Source of the DNA: Leucobacter edaphi
Lineage (GTDB): Bacteria; Actinomycetota; Actinomycetes; Actinomycetales; Microbacteriaceae
Direction: 5' to 3'
DNA: 64,000 bases
Assembly: GCF_016522535.1 (NCBI RefSeq)
Contig: NZ_JAEHOI010000011.1
Location: 62,001-126,000 of the forward strand
This document shows, one piece after another, positions 25,237 through 33,144 of the stretch. Every line of letters begins with the position of its first letter. Position 1 is the stretch's first letter. The translations under genes were made by a program, and so were the position numbers. The notes under the pieces were generated by a model, which made no database searches, had not been told where the DNA came from, and saw nothing but the letters and a program-made list of their open reading frames with translations.

Positions 25237-25341
25237 GTATTGAACGGGTTGGGGGGTGGCGAGCGGCGGGAGGCGCGGCGGCCCTGGCGCCGAGCGGCGG
25301 GAGGCGCGGCCCGCAAACCGCCGCCGCCGCCCGCGGGCGGC

Positions 25342-26982
25342 CTACCGCTCCCCGGCGAGCACGAAGCGCGCGCCCAGTTCGCCGATCAGGATCGCGGGGG
25401 CGTTGGTGTTGCCGGTCGTGATCCGCGGCATGATCGAGGCGTCGATCACCCGCAGGCCATCAACGCCGTGGACGGCGAGACGAGGCGAGACGACCGCCAG
25501 ATCGTCAGTCCCCATCTTGCAGGTGCCGACCTGGTGGTGGTAGGTCGCGAGCGTGTTGCGCACGTAGTCGACGAGGTCCTCGCCGTCACCCACTGAGGCG
25601 CCGGGGTACACCTCGGTCGCTCCCCAGCCGCCGTCTTCGGGTGCCGCGGCGAGCGACGCCTGGGAGCCGATCCGGCGGCACTGCCGCACCGAGGCGACGA
25701 GCGAGGCAACGTCCTCGTCGTGGCCGAGCGCGTCGGGATCGATCAGGAGCGGATCGTCGGCACCCGGGCCAGAGAGCCGGATCTCGCCGCGCGCTTGCGG
25801 CGTGATCAGCCCCGCCATCAGGGAGAATCCGTTTGCTCCGCGGGGCTCGAGGAAGTCGCCGTACATGGGGACCGAGAAGTGGATCGGCTGCGTGTCCGGG
25901 CGATCGAGTCCGGGGCGGCTCTTCCAGAACAGGTGCGACTGCGTCACGGAGACGCCCTCGCGGGGAGGGTCGATCGGTTGTTCGGTGTCGAAGATCACCG
26001 GGGCGAGGTAGTGATCGTGCAGGTTCTTGCCGACGCCGGGGAGGTCGACGACGGGCTCGATCCCGACCTCGCGAAGCTCTTCGGCCGGGCCGATCCCCGA
26101 GCGCAGGAGCACGCGGGGCGAGTCGATCGCCCCGGCTGCGAGGATCACCTCGTCGGCGAATGCCTCATGCGTCTCACCGCCTCGCGTGTATCGGACGCCG
26201 ACCACGCGAGGGCGTCGCGATCCGCCCGCACCCGCGCCACTCGCGCTACCGGCGCCTGCGCCATCCCCCGCCTCCGCACCCGACTCACCAGCGAAGATCA
26301 GCTCGAGCACCCGGCAGCCCACCCGCACGTCGACGCGATCCCGAACCGGCTTCAGGTACGCCATGTAGGTGTTGAGCCGTTCGCCTCCGCGGACGGTGAT
26401 CTGCTGCTGGGACACCCCCTCGATCGAGGCGCCGTTGTAGTCGGGGTTGTGTTCGAGGCCCTCCTCGACGGCGGCGTCGATGATCGACTGCTGGATCGGC
26501 GAGAGTTCGTAGTCGTCGGTGACGTCGAGTAGGCCGGAGGTTCCGTGCAGCGCGGGGTCCCCCGCTCCCGAGTAGTTCTCGATCGACTTGTAGACGGGCA
26601 GCACGTCGTTCCACGACCACCCGTCGTTCCCAAGGGAGGCCCAGTGGTCGAAGTCCTGCGGCGCGCAGCGCACCCAGATCATCGCGTTCAGCGCGTGCGA
26701 TCCGCCGAGCACCTTGCCGCGCGGGAGATGCATGCGGTGCCCGTTCGCTCCGGCCAGCGGGACGGTGAAGTAGTCCCAGTCGTCCTCGCTGTGCCACAGT
26801 TCGCCCATGCGGCTGAGGTCGTGGATCGCGGGGTTCGTGTCCTCGCCGCCCGCCTCGAGCACCGTCACGTCGACGCCCGCGTCGGCGAGCCGTCGCGTGA
26901 CGACCGATCCCGCGGATCCCGCTCCGATCACGATTGCCGTCCGCGGGACGGCCGGGGTGGATTCGCTGTGCTGTTCCGACAT
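25342..26982 (-). CDS. GMC family FAD-dependent oxidoreductase (choline dehydrogenase-like)
   Basis: This 546-residue flavoprotein begins with the Rossmann motif VIGAGSAGSVV and the FAD-binding GMC signature GKVLGGSHALNAMIWVR near residue 90-105. The catalytic His lies in HHQVGTCKMG and the partner Asn in TTGNTNAPAI at the C-terminus. It oxidises a primary or secondary alcohol to the carbonyl. Around residue 235-250 it carries an inserted Gly/Ala/Ser-rich loop absent from most relatives. The ATG at 26982 follows AGAGGAG; a 21-codon extension is rejected. It diverges from an aldehyde dehydrogenase by 195 bp, so alcohol-to-aldehyde-to-acid oxidation is likely. The alcohol may be aromatic, but choline-like substrates are possible. 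Confidence 0.88.
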   Translation of the reverse strand: MSEQHSESTPAVPRTAIVIGAGSAGSVVTRRLADAGVDVTVLEAGGEDTNPAIHDLSRMGELWHSEDDWDYFTVPLAGANGHRMHLPRGKVLGGSHALNAMIWVRCAPQDFDHWASLGNDGWSWNDVLPVYKSIENYSGAGDPALHGTSGLLDVTDDYELSPIQQSIIDAAVEEGLEHNPDYNGASIEGVSQQQITVRGGERLNTYMAYLKPVRDRVDVRVGCRVLELIFAGESGAEAGDGAGAGSASGAGAGGSRRPRVVGVRYTRGGETHEAFADEVILAAGAIDSPRVLLRSGIGPAEELREVGIEPVVDLPGVGKNLHDHYLAPVIFDTEQPIDPPREGVSVTQSHLFWKSRPGLDRPDTQPIHFSVPMYGDFLEPRGANGFSLMAGLITPQARGEIRLSGPGADDPLLIDPDALGHDEDVASLVASVRQCRRIGSQASLAAAPEDGGWGATEVYPGASVGDGEDLVDYVRNTLATYHHQVGTCKMGTDDLAVVSPRLAVHGVDGLRVIDASIMPRITTGNTNAPAILIGELGARFVLAGER

Positions 26983-27177
26983 CAGAGCTGCTCCTCTTGG
27001 TTGTGCGCGGGCGCCGTCGCCCGGGCGGTGCTCTGAGCCTCTCACCGGGGCATCTCCCGGTCGAGATGGGTTCCTCGGTCATGCCCGGGGAGTCAAGTGC
27101 AGTGCGGGAAGGGTCAACCCCGTTCCTGGGCGACCGCATACCCTGAGAGGAAGGACCGGACTCGAAGTGGAGGATCC

Positions 27178-28596
27178 ATGAGTACATACGAACAGCTGCT
27201 GGCTCAGGTGGTTGCGACGGCTGGCGAGGGCGAGACCCGCGAGGTGTTCGACCCGGCGACCGGCGATCTCATCGGGATCGCGCCGGTGCAGGGCGTCGCC
27301 GAGCTGGAGGCAGCGATCGATCGCGCCGAGGCGGCGCAGCCCGCGTGGGCCGCGCTCAGCGACGACGAGCGGATCGCCTATCTGAACAGGGCGGCCGACG
27401 CGATCGAGGCCGCGGCCGAGCCCCTCGCCGAGCTGCTCTCGCGCGAGCAGGGGAAGCCGCTGAACGGCCCGAACGCCCGCTTCGAGGTCGGCGGCTGCGT
27501 TGCGTGGACGCGCGCCGCGGCCGGCACGCCGCTGCCGGTCGAGGTGCTCATCGATGACGAGTCCGGCTACGCCGAAATGCACTACCGCCCGATCGGCGTC
27601 GTGGGCGCGATCTCGCCGTGGAACTGGCCGATGATGATCTCGATCTGGCAGATCGCCCCGTCGCTGCGCATGGGCAACACGGTCGTGCTGAAGCCGGCCG
27701 AGACGACCACGCTGTCGGTGCTCGCGCTCGTGAAGGTGATGAACGAGGTGCTCCCCGAGGGCGTGCTCAACATCGTTCCCGGTCCGGGCCGCACGGTGGG
27801 CGATGCCCTTACGCGCAGCCCGCGCATCGGCAAGATCATGTTCACGGGATCGACGCCGACGGGCAAGCGAATCATCGAGGCGAGCGCCCCGAACGTGACC
27901 CGCCTGACACTCGAGCTCGGCGGCAATGACGCCGGCATCGTCCTGCCCGACGTCGATCCGAAGGAGATCGCGGAGAACCTGTTCTGGGGCGCGTTCATCA
28001 ACACGGGCCAGACCTGCGCCGCACTCAAGCGGCTCTACGTGCACGACGACGTCTACGACGAGGTCGTCGAGGAGCTCGCGAAGGTTGCGGCGAACATGCC
28101 GATGGGCGTGGGTCTCGAGGATCAGAACGTGCTCGGCCCGCTCCAGAACAAGGCGCAGTTCGACATCGTCGACCGCCTCGTCGAGTCGGCGAAGTCGTCC
28201 GGTGCGCGCGTGGTGATGGGCGGGGATCCGGATCGGGATCAGCCCGGCTACTTCTACCCGACGACGCTCATCGCCGATATCGACGCTCACCAGGACCTCG
28301 TCCTGGAGGAGCAGTTCGGTCCCGCGCTCCCGATCATCCGCTACTCCGACGTCGACGAGGCGGTGAAGCTCGCGAACGAGCTCGAGGTAGGCCTCGGCGC
28401 CTCGGTGTGGTCGTCGGACCGCGACAAGGCCCGCGAGCTCGCTGCGCGGATTCAGGCGGGCACCGTGTGGATCAACTCGCACGGCGGGCTGCACCCGATG
28501 GTGCCGTTCGGCGGCGCGAAGCAGTCGGGGTACGGGCGCGAGTTCGGCACGCTCGGCCTGAAGGCCGTCGCTGAGCCGCAGGTCGTCAGCGGCTGA
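27178..28596 (+). CDS. NAD-dependent aldehyde dehydrogenase (candidate phenylacetaldehyde dehydrogenase)
   Basis: The 472-residue enzyme has catalytic Cys280 in NTGQTCAALKR and general base Glu246 in LELGGND, with the SPWNWPM pocket motif and the C-terminal FGGAKQSGYGREFG segment. It oxidises an aldehyde to the acid. Aryl-acetaldehyde from the amine oxidase or from the kinase/phospho-lyase pair is a good candidate because no other FeaB-like gene is nearer; the alcohol oxidase divergent to it could also supply its substrate. GTGGAGG precedes the ATG at 27178. A small NTF2-fold gene follows after 25 bp. Confidence 0.85.
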   Translation: MSTYEQLLAQVVATAGEGETREVFDPATGDLIGIAPVQGVAELEAAIDRAEAAQPAWAALSDDERIAYLNRAADAIEAAAEPLAELLSREQGKPLNGPNARFEVGGCVAWTRAAAGTPLPVEVLIDDESGYAEMHYRPIGVVGAISPWNWPMMISIWQIAPSLRMGNTVVLKPAETTTLSVLALVKVMNEVLPEGVLNIVPGPGRTVGDALTRSPRIGKIMFTGSTPTGKRIIEASAPNVTRLTLELGGNDAGIVLPDVDPKEIAENLFWGAFINTGQTCAALKRLYVHDDVYDEVVEELAKVAANMPMGVGLEDQNVLGPLQNKAQFDIVDRLVESAKSSGARVVMGGDPDRDQPGYFYPTTLIADIDAHQDLVLEEQFGPALPIIRYSDVDEAVKLANELEVGLGASVWSSDRDKARELAARIQAGTVWINSHGGLHPMVPFGGAKQSGYGREFGTLGLKAVAEPQVVSG

Positions 28597-28621
28597 TCGC
28601 TCGGATACTCAGGAGATCGTG

Positions 28622-28972
28622 ATGGATCAGGAGATCCGCGCCGCGGTGCAGCGCTACGTTGACGGCTGCGCTGCGGCGGATCCGGCGCTCGTACGCGAGG
28701 CGTTCGCCCCGAACGCCCGGATGTGGGGCTACCTCGGCCCCGACTACGTCGAGATGTCCGGGGAGGACTTCGTCGTCAACGTCGTCGAGCCAGCCGAACC
28801 TGCCGGCCCCGACTACGCCTCGCAAATCAGCGGGATCGACGTGACCGGTGACACCGCGCACGCGGTACTGGAAGAGCAGGGCTTCCTCGGCGCGAATTTC
28901 CGCAACCACTTTGGGCTCGTGCGAAGAAACGGCGTGTGGCGGATCGTGAGCAAGGTGTTTACGACCGTCTGA
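28622..28972 (+). CDS. NTF2-like (lumazine-binding-type) small protein
   Basis: A 116-residue NTF2/SnoaL-fold protein: helix IRAAVQRYVDGCAAADPALVREAFAPNA in the first quarter, then strands including HAVLEEQGFLG and the closing WRIVSKVF. Such proteins are ligand-binding or small lyase/isomerase domains; no catalytic residues can be assigned here. GGAG lies ten bases before the ATG; a GTG directly upstream is less likely. It is cotranscribed with the aldehyde dehydrogenase (25-bp gap) and ends just before a strong terminator. Confidence 0.72.
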   Translation: MDQEIRAAVQRYVDGCAAADPALVREAFAPNARMWGYLGPDYVEMSGEDFVVNVVEPAEPAGPDYASQISGIDVTGDTAHAVLEEQGFLGANFRNHFGLVRRNGVWRIVSKVFTTV

Positions 28973-29004
28973 GGCGGACGCGCTGATCAGACCCCGAACG
29001 CGAA

Positions 29005-29043
29005 AAGCGGCGCCTCCCGGATCTGCTCCGGGAGGCGCCGCTT
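29005..29043. terminator. bidirectional terminator between NTF2-like gene and helicase
   Basis: A perfect 17-bp stem (29005-29021 with 29027-29043), five-base loop, between two convergent genes. AAAA before the stem gives a T-run for the minus-strand helicase transcript. Confidence 0.85.
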
Positions 29044-29062
29044 CGTCGTTCAGTGCCGGTGG

Positions 29063-31195
29063 TTACCAGCGGGGCTTGCGACGGCCGTCCGCGCGGTCGG
29101 CGCCGCCGTCGCGGCGGTCGTCGCCGCCGCCCCAGCGGGGCTTGCGGCCGCCGTCGCGGTCGTCGTGGCGCTGGTAGCCGCCGCGGTCACCGCCGCGATC
29201 GTCACGACGGCCGTAGCCGCCGCGGTCTCCGCCCCGGTCGTCACGGCGGCCGTAGCCACCGCGGTCCCCGCGATCGTCGCGGCCGTAGCCGCCCCGGTCG
29301 CCGCGGTCGTCGCGGCGCTGGTAGCCGCCGCGGTCTCCGCCGCGATCGCCTCGGCGGCCGTAGCCGCCGCGGTCGCCCCGGTCGTCGCGGCGCTGGTAGC
29401 CGCCGCGGCCTCCGCGGTCGCCGCCCCCGCGACGGTCTTCCCAGCCCTTGCCGCGCGGGGCGGGGCCGGTGTCTTCGCGGATCTCGATCGGCTTGCCGCC
29501 GATCACTGTGGACGAGAGCGCGTCGAGCGTGCTCGCTGGCAGGTTCTTGGGGAGCTCGACGAGGGAGAAGTCGTCGCGCACCTGGATGCGGCCGAAGTCG
29601 TCGCGGCTGAGGCCGCCCTCGTTCGCGATCGCGCCGACGATCTGGCCCGGCTTCACGTTCTGGCGGTGGCCGACCTCGATGCGGTACATCTGCAGGTCGG
29701 TGCGGCGCTCGCGCGGCCCGCGGTCCTCGCGCCCCTTGCGGTCGCCGCGGTCCCGGTCGCCGTCCTCGAGGAAGCGGGCGGCCTGCTTGCGGTCGCGCTC
29801 GAACTTGCGGTCGTCGTCCTCGGTGAGGAGGAGCGGGGTGTCCCCCTGCGCGACAACGGCGAGTGCCGCTGCGACGTCGTTCTCGGGAACGTCGTGGTGA
29901 CGCACGTAGTGGTCGATGATGTCGCGGAACGCCTCGATGCGGCTCGAATCGTCGAGTGCCGCGGTGATCGCGTCGTCGAAGTTCGACAGGCGCGTGGCGT
30001 TGACCTCGTCGATGCGGGGCAGCGGCATCTGCGTGAGCGGCTGCTTCGTGGCCTTCTCGATGGCGTTGAGCAGGCGGCGCTCGCGCGGCGTGACGAAGCT
30101 GATCGCGTCGCCCGAGCGGCCGGCGCGGCCCGTGCGGCCGATGCGGTGCACGTAGGACTCGGTGTCGATCGGCAGGTCGTAGTTGATGACGTGACTGATG
30201 CGCTCCACGTCGAGGCCGCGCGCTGCGACGTCGGTCGCGACGAGGACGTCGAGCTTGCCGTCCTTCAGCGATTGCACGGTCCGTTCGCGCACGTTCTGCG
30301 GGATGTCGCCGTTAATGGCGGCCGCCGAGTATCCGCGGGCGCGGAGCTTCTCGGCAACCTGCTCCGAGTCGCCGCGGGTGCGCGTGAAGACGATGAGGCC
30401 GTCGAAGTCCTCGACCTCGAGGATGCGGGTGAGCGCATCGAGCTTCTGGGTGTAGGAAACGACCGTGTAGCGCTGCGTGATATTCGAGCTCGTCTGGGTT
30501 TTCCCAGCGATCTTGATCTCCTGCGGGTCGCGGAGGTGCTGCTGCGAGATGCGACGGATCTGGGCCGGCATCGTCGCGGAGAACAGGGCGACCTGCTTCT
30601 CCTCGGGGGTGTCGGCCAGGATCGTCTCGACGTCCTCCGCGAAGCCCATCTTGAGCATCTCGTCGGCCTCGTCGAGGACGAGGTACTTGATCTGGCTCAG
30701 GTCGAGCGATCCGCGCTTCAGGTGGTCCATGATGCGACCGGGGGTTCCGACGACAACATCGACACCGCGGCGGAGCGCGGACAGCTGCTGGCCGTAGGCC
30801 TGGCCGCCGTAGACGGGGAGCAGGTGGACGCCGGGAAGATGCGACGCGTAGCTCTCGAACGCCTCGCACACCTGGAGCGCGAGCTCGCGGGTGGGGGCGA
30901 GGACGAGCGCCTGGGGCACGTCGGATCCCGGGGTGATGCGGGACAGGATCGGCAGCGCGAACGCTGCCGTCTTGCCGGTGCCGGTCTGCGCGAGGCCGAC
31001 GACGTCGCGCCCCTCGAGCAGGACGGGGATGGTTGCGGCTTGGATGGCGGACGGGGTTTCATAGCCCACGTCGGTGATCGCCTGGAGCACCTTGGGTGCG
31101 AGGCCCAGGTCGGCGAAGGTGACGCGGTCGCCCTCGGATTCTGCGGGGGCGGTGGCGTCGATGCCCTCTGGCTCGACGTTTTCGGTAATGCTCAT
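29063..31195 (-). CDS. deaD: DEAD-box ATP-dependent RNA helicase, CsdA/DeaD type
   Basis: The 710-residue helicase has the full motif set: Q motif (TPSAIQAATIP), AQTGTGKT, PTRELALQV, VLDEADEML, SAT, and HRIGRTGRAGR. An RNA-binding DbpA-like domain lies near 480-565. The last about 125 residues are an Arg/Gly/Asp/Tyr-rich tail of repeated RGDRGGYGRR-type units, which bind RNA and may drive condensate formation; the DNA here is correspondingly repetitive (29130-29420). It unwinds structured RNA in ribosome assembly and cold adaptation. It is a housekeeping gene lying between two catabolic blocks and its promoter faces the hpa operon promoter. Confidence 0.95.
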   Translation of the reverse strand: MSITENVEPEGIDATAPAESEGDRVTFADLGLAPKVLQAITDVGYETPSAIQAATIPVLLEGRDVVGLAQTGTGKTAAFALPILSRITPGSDVPQALVLAPTRELALQVCEAFESYASHLPGVHLLPVYGGQAYGQQLSALRRGVDVVVGTPGRIMDHLKRGSLDLSQIKYLVLDEADEMLKMGFAEDVETILADTPEEKQVALFSATMPAQIRRISQQHLRDPQEIKIAGKTQTSSNITQRYTVVSYTQKLDALTRILEVEDFDGLIVFTRTRGDSEQVAEKLRARGYSAAAINGDIPQNVRERTVQSLKDGKLDVLVATDVAARGLDVERISHVINYDLPIDTESYVHRIGRTGRAGRSGDAISFVTPRERRLLNAIEKATKQPLTQMPLPRIDEVNATRLSNFDDAITAALDDSSRIEAFRDIIDHYVRHHDVPENDVAAALAVVAQGDTPLLLTEDDDRKFERDRKQAARFLEDGDRDRGDRKGREDRGPRERRTDLQMYRIEVGHRQNVKPGQIVGAIANEGGLSRDDFGRIQVRDDFSLVELPKNLPASTLDALSSTVIGGKPIEIREDTGPAPRGKGWEDRRGGGDRGGRGGYQRRDDRGDRGGYGRRGDRGGDRGGYQRRDDRGDRGGYGRDDRGDRGGYGRRDDRGGDRGGYGRRDDRGGDRGGYQRHDDRDGGRKPRWGGGDDRRDGGADRADGRRKPRW

Positions 31196-31357
31196 CAGAG
31201 AATTCTACCGCGCTTCCGGCGCCCACACGCCGCTCAGGGCCCTGATCCCGAATCGGTTTTCGAAATTCTCGCCGCGCGTTCATCCGGCGGAGCTGGTCAC
31301 GCCCTGTTCGGGGACGGATTTGGAGCTCCCAGCGCCTTCCCCTGGCGCATCGATCCG

Positions 31358-31373
31358 GGATCGTATACGATCC
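31358..31373. promoter_or_regulatory. operator upstream of hpaH (probable GntR site)
   Basis: The perfect 16-bp palindrome GGATCGTATACGATCC ends 27 bp before the hpaH ATG. A near-identical site occurs 28 bp before the FAH-RraA gene. The TCGTATACGA core fits sites of FCD-type GntR regulators, and such a regulator is encoded at 34682. It may overlap a -10 element (TACGAT), consistent with repression. The remainder of 31196-31400 is promoter region for deaD and hpaH. Confidence 0.8.
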
Positions 31374-31400
31374 AAAGCGACCCCGAGGAAGTGAGGTTCC

Positions 31401-32186
31401 ATGCTCGAGAAGGCGCAGATCGAATCCATCGCGGACGAGTTGGTGCAGGCCGACCGCGACCGCACCATCCTGCCGAAACTGACGTCCAGGTATCCGGGCA
31501 TGGAGATCGAGGACTCCTACGCGATTCAAAAGGTCTGGTCAGACCGCCGGATCGAGGCGGGCGCCCGCCTCGTGGGCCACAAGATCGGCCTCACCTCGAA
31601 GGTGATGCAGGTCGCCACCGGCATCAGCGAGCCGGACTACGGCGTCATCCACGACGACATGGTGCACGAGTCCGGAGCCGTGATCGAGTTCGACCGCTTC
31701 TCAAACGTCCGCATCGAGGTGGAGCTGGCCTTCGTCCTGTCGAAGCCGCTCAGCGGCCCCAACGTCACGATCTTCGACGTGCTCGACGCGACCGCGTACG
31801 TGGTGCCCGCGCTCGAGATCCTGAACTCCCACCTCGAGCTCGAGGGCCGCACGATCGTCGACACGATCAGCGATAACGCCGCGATGGGCGCGATGGTCGT
31901 CGGCGGCAGGCCGGTGCGGGTCGATGAGACCGATCTGCGCTGGGCCTCCGCGCTGCTCTACCGCAACGAGACGATCGAGGACTCCGGCGTCGCCGGCGCG
32001 ATCCTCGGTCACCCGGCGCTCGGCGTCGCCTGGCTCGCGAACAAGCTCGCCCAGCACGGGCAGACCCTCGAGGCGGGCGAGATCATCCTCGCGGGATCGT
32101 TCACGAAGCCGATGTGGGTCGAGCGCGGCGACACCGTGCACGCCGACTACAACGGACTGGGGTCGGTGACATGCCGGTTCGTGTAA
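31401..32186 (+). CDS. hpaH: 2-oxo-hept-4-ene-1,7-dioate hydratase
   Basis: The 261-residue protein belongs to the HpaH/MhpD hydratase family (FAH-like fold). It has LVGHKIGLTSKVMQ, the metal-binding acidic motif RIEVELAFVL and the DYGVIHDDM stretch typical of HpaH. It adds water to 2-oxohept-4-ene-1,7-dioate to give 4-hydroxy-2-oxoheptanedioate in homoprotocatechuate degradation. GAGGT lies five bases before the ATG. The next gene, the aldolase that uses its product, starts inside its last codons, so the two consecutive steps are translationally coupled. Confidence 0.9.
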   Translation: MLEKAQIESIADELVQADRDRTILPKLTSRYPGMEIEDSYAIQKVWSDRRIEAGARLVGHKIGLTSKVMQVATGISEPDYGVIHDDMVHESGAVIEFDRFSNVRIEVELAFVLSKPLSGPNVTIFDVLDATAYVVPALEILNSHLELEGRTIVDTISDNAAMGAMVVGGRPVRVDETDLRWASALLYRNETIEDSGVAGAILGHPALGVAWLANKLAQHGQTLEAGEIILAGSFTKPMWVERGDTVHADYNGLGSVTCRFV

Positions 32187-33001
32187 CCCTCCCGCCCACG
32201 CTGCGGGCGCGGCTCGACGTTTCCGACCGCCCGCTAATCGGGCTCTGGGCCTGCGCCGGCAGCCCCGTCACGGCGGAGATCGTCGCGGGAAGCGGCTGCG
32301 ACTGGGTGCTTCTCGACGCCGAGCACTCCCCCAACGGACTTGAATCGGTGCTCGCGCAGCTGCACGCGATGTCCGGGTATCCCGTGGCGCCGCTCGTCCG
32401 CCCGCCGTTCGGCGATCCGGTGCTCATCAAGCAGTTCCTCGACCTCGGCGTGCAGAATCTCCTGATCCCGATGGTCGATTCCGCCGAGCAGGCCAGCGAG
32501 GTCGTGCGCGCCGCGCGCTACCCCCTGAACGGGATCCGCGGCGTCGGATCGGCGCTCGCCCGCTCCGCCCGCTGGAATCGCGTCGAGAACTATCTCGGCC
32601 GCGCCGACGAGTTCGTGAGCGTCACGGTGCAGATCGAGTCCGCCGCGGCGGTCGCCGACGTCGAGCGCATCGTGCGCGTCGACGGCGTGGACGCGATCTT
32701 CGTCGGCCCGTCGGATCTGGCTGCGTCGATGGGCCTGATCGGGCAGCAGAATCACCCGGAGGTCGTCGAGGCGGTGCTGCGCTCGATCCGGGCCGCGGTC
32801 GACGCCGGGATCCCCGCCGGGGTGAACGCCTTCGTCCCGGCGGACGCCGAGCGCTACATCGAGGCAGGCGCCTCGTTCGTCGCCGTCGGCGCCGACGTCG
32901 CGATCCTCGCGAGGCAGACGGAAGCCCTGGTCGAGCGCTTCATTCCGGCAGCGAACAACGAAGCAGATGGTGCAGATCCGGCGCCCCGCGCGAGCTACTG
33001 A
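32171..33001 (+). CDS. hpaI: 4-hydroxy-2-oxoheptanedioate aldolase
   Basis: This 276-residue class II aldolase of the HpaI/HpcH family has LIGLWACAGSPVTAEI, DWVLLDAEHSPN, PLVRPP, the metal ligand Glu in VQIESAAAV and the DAIFVGPSDLAASMG segment. It cleaves 4-hydroxy-2-oxoheptanedioate to pyruvate and succinate semialdehyde. The ATG overlaps the hpaH end by 16 bases. The succinate-semialdehyde dehydrogenase at 2.2 kb would use one product. A 143-bp gap with the second operator separates it from the next gene. Confidence 0.92.
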   Translation: MPVRVTLPPTLRARLDVSDRPLIGLWACAGSPVTAEIVAGSGCDWVLLDAEHSPNGLESVLAQLHAMSGYPVAPLVRPPFGDPVLIKQFLDLGVQNLLIPMVDSAEQASEVVRAARYPLNGIRGVGSALARSARWNRVENYLGRADEFVSVTVQIESAAAVADVERIVRVDGVDAIFVGPSDLAASMGLIGQQNHPEVVEAVLRSIRAAVDAGIPAGVNAFVPADAERYIEAGASFVAVGADVAILARQTEALVERFIPAANNEADGADPAPRASY

Positions 33002-33100
33002 GCCCTTGGCCGGGACCGAGCCCGAGGTCCGGGCAGGGCACCGCCGAAAGCCTGAATCCCACCCGAGAATCCACCCCATTCCCTCTTCCCCGATCCGCAC

Positions 33101-33116
33101 GGATCGTATACGATAA
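33101..33116. promoter_or_regulatory. operator upstream of the FAH-RraA fusion gene (second copy)
   Basis: GGATCGTATACGATAA repeats 14 of 16 bases of the hpaH operator, with the 12-bp palindromic core intact (33103-33114). It ends 28 bp before the ATG at 33145, the same spacing as at hpaH, which helps choose that start. It implies a second promoter for the downstream genes under the same regulator. Confidence 0.8.
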
Positions 33117-33144
33117 GAAATACAACGAGATGAGCGAGGTCGCC

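Noticed and set aside
29165-31876. 903-codon open frame on the plus strand over the helicase region
   Set aside because: It is antisense to a complete DEAD-box helicase with all motifs; in high-GC DNA the opposite strand stays open. Its Ala/Val repeats mirror the RGG tail.
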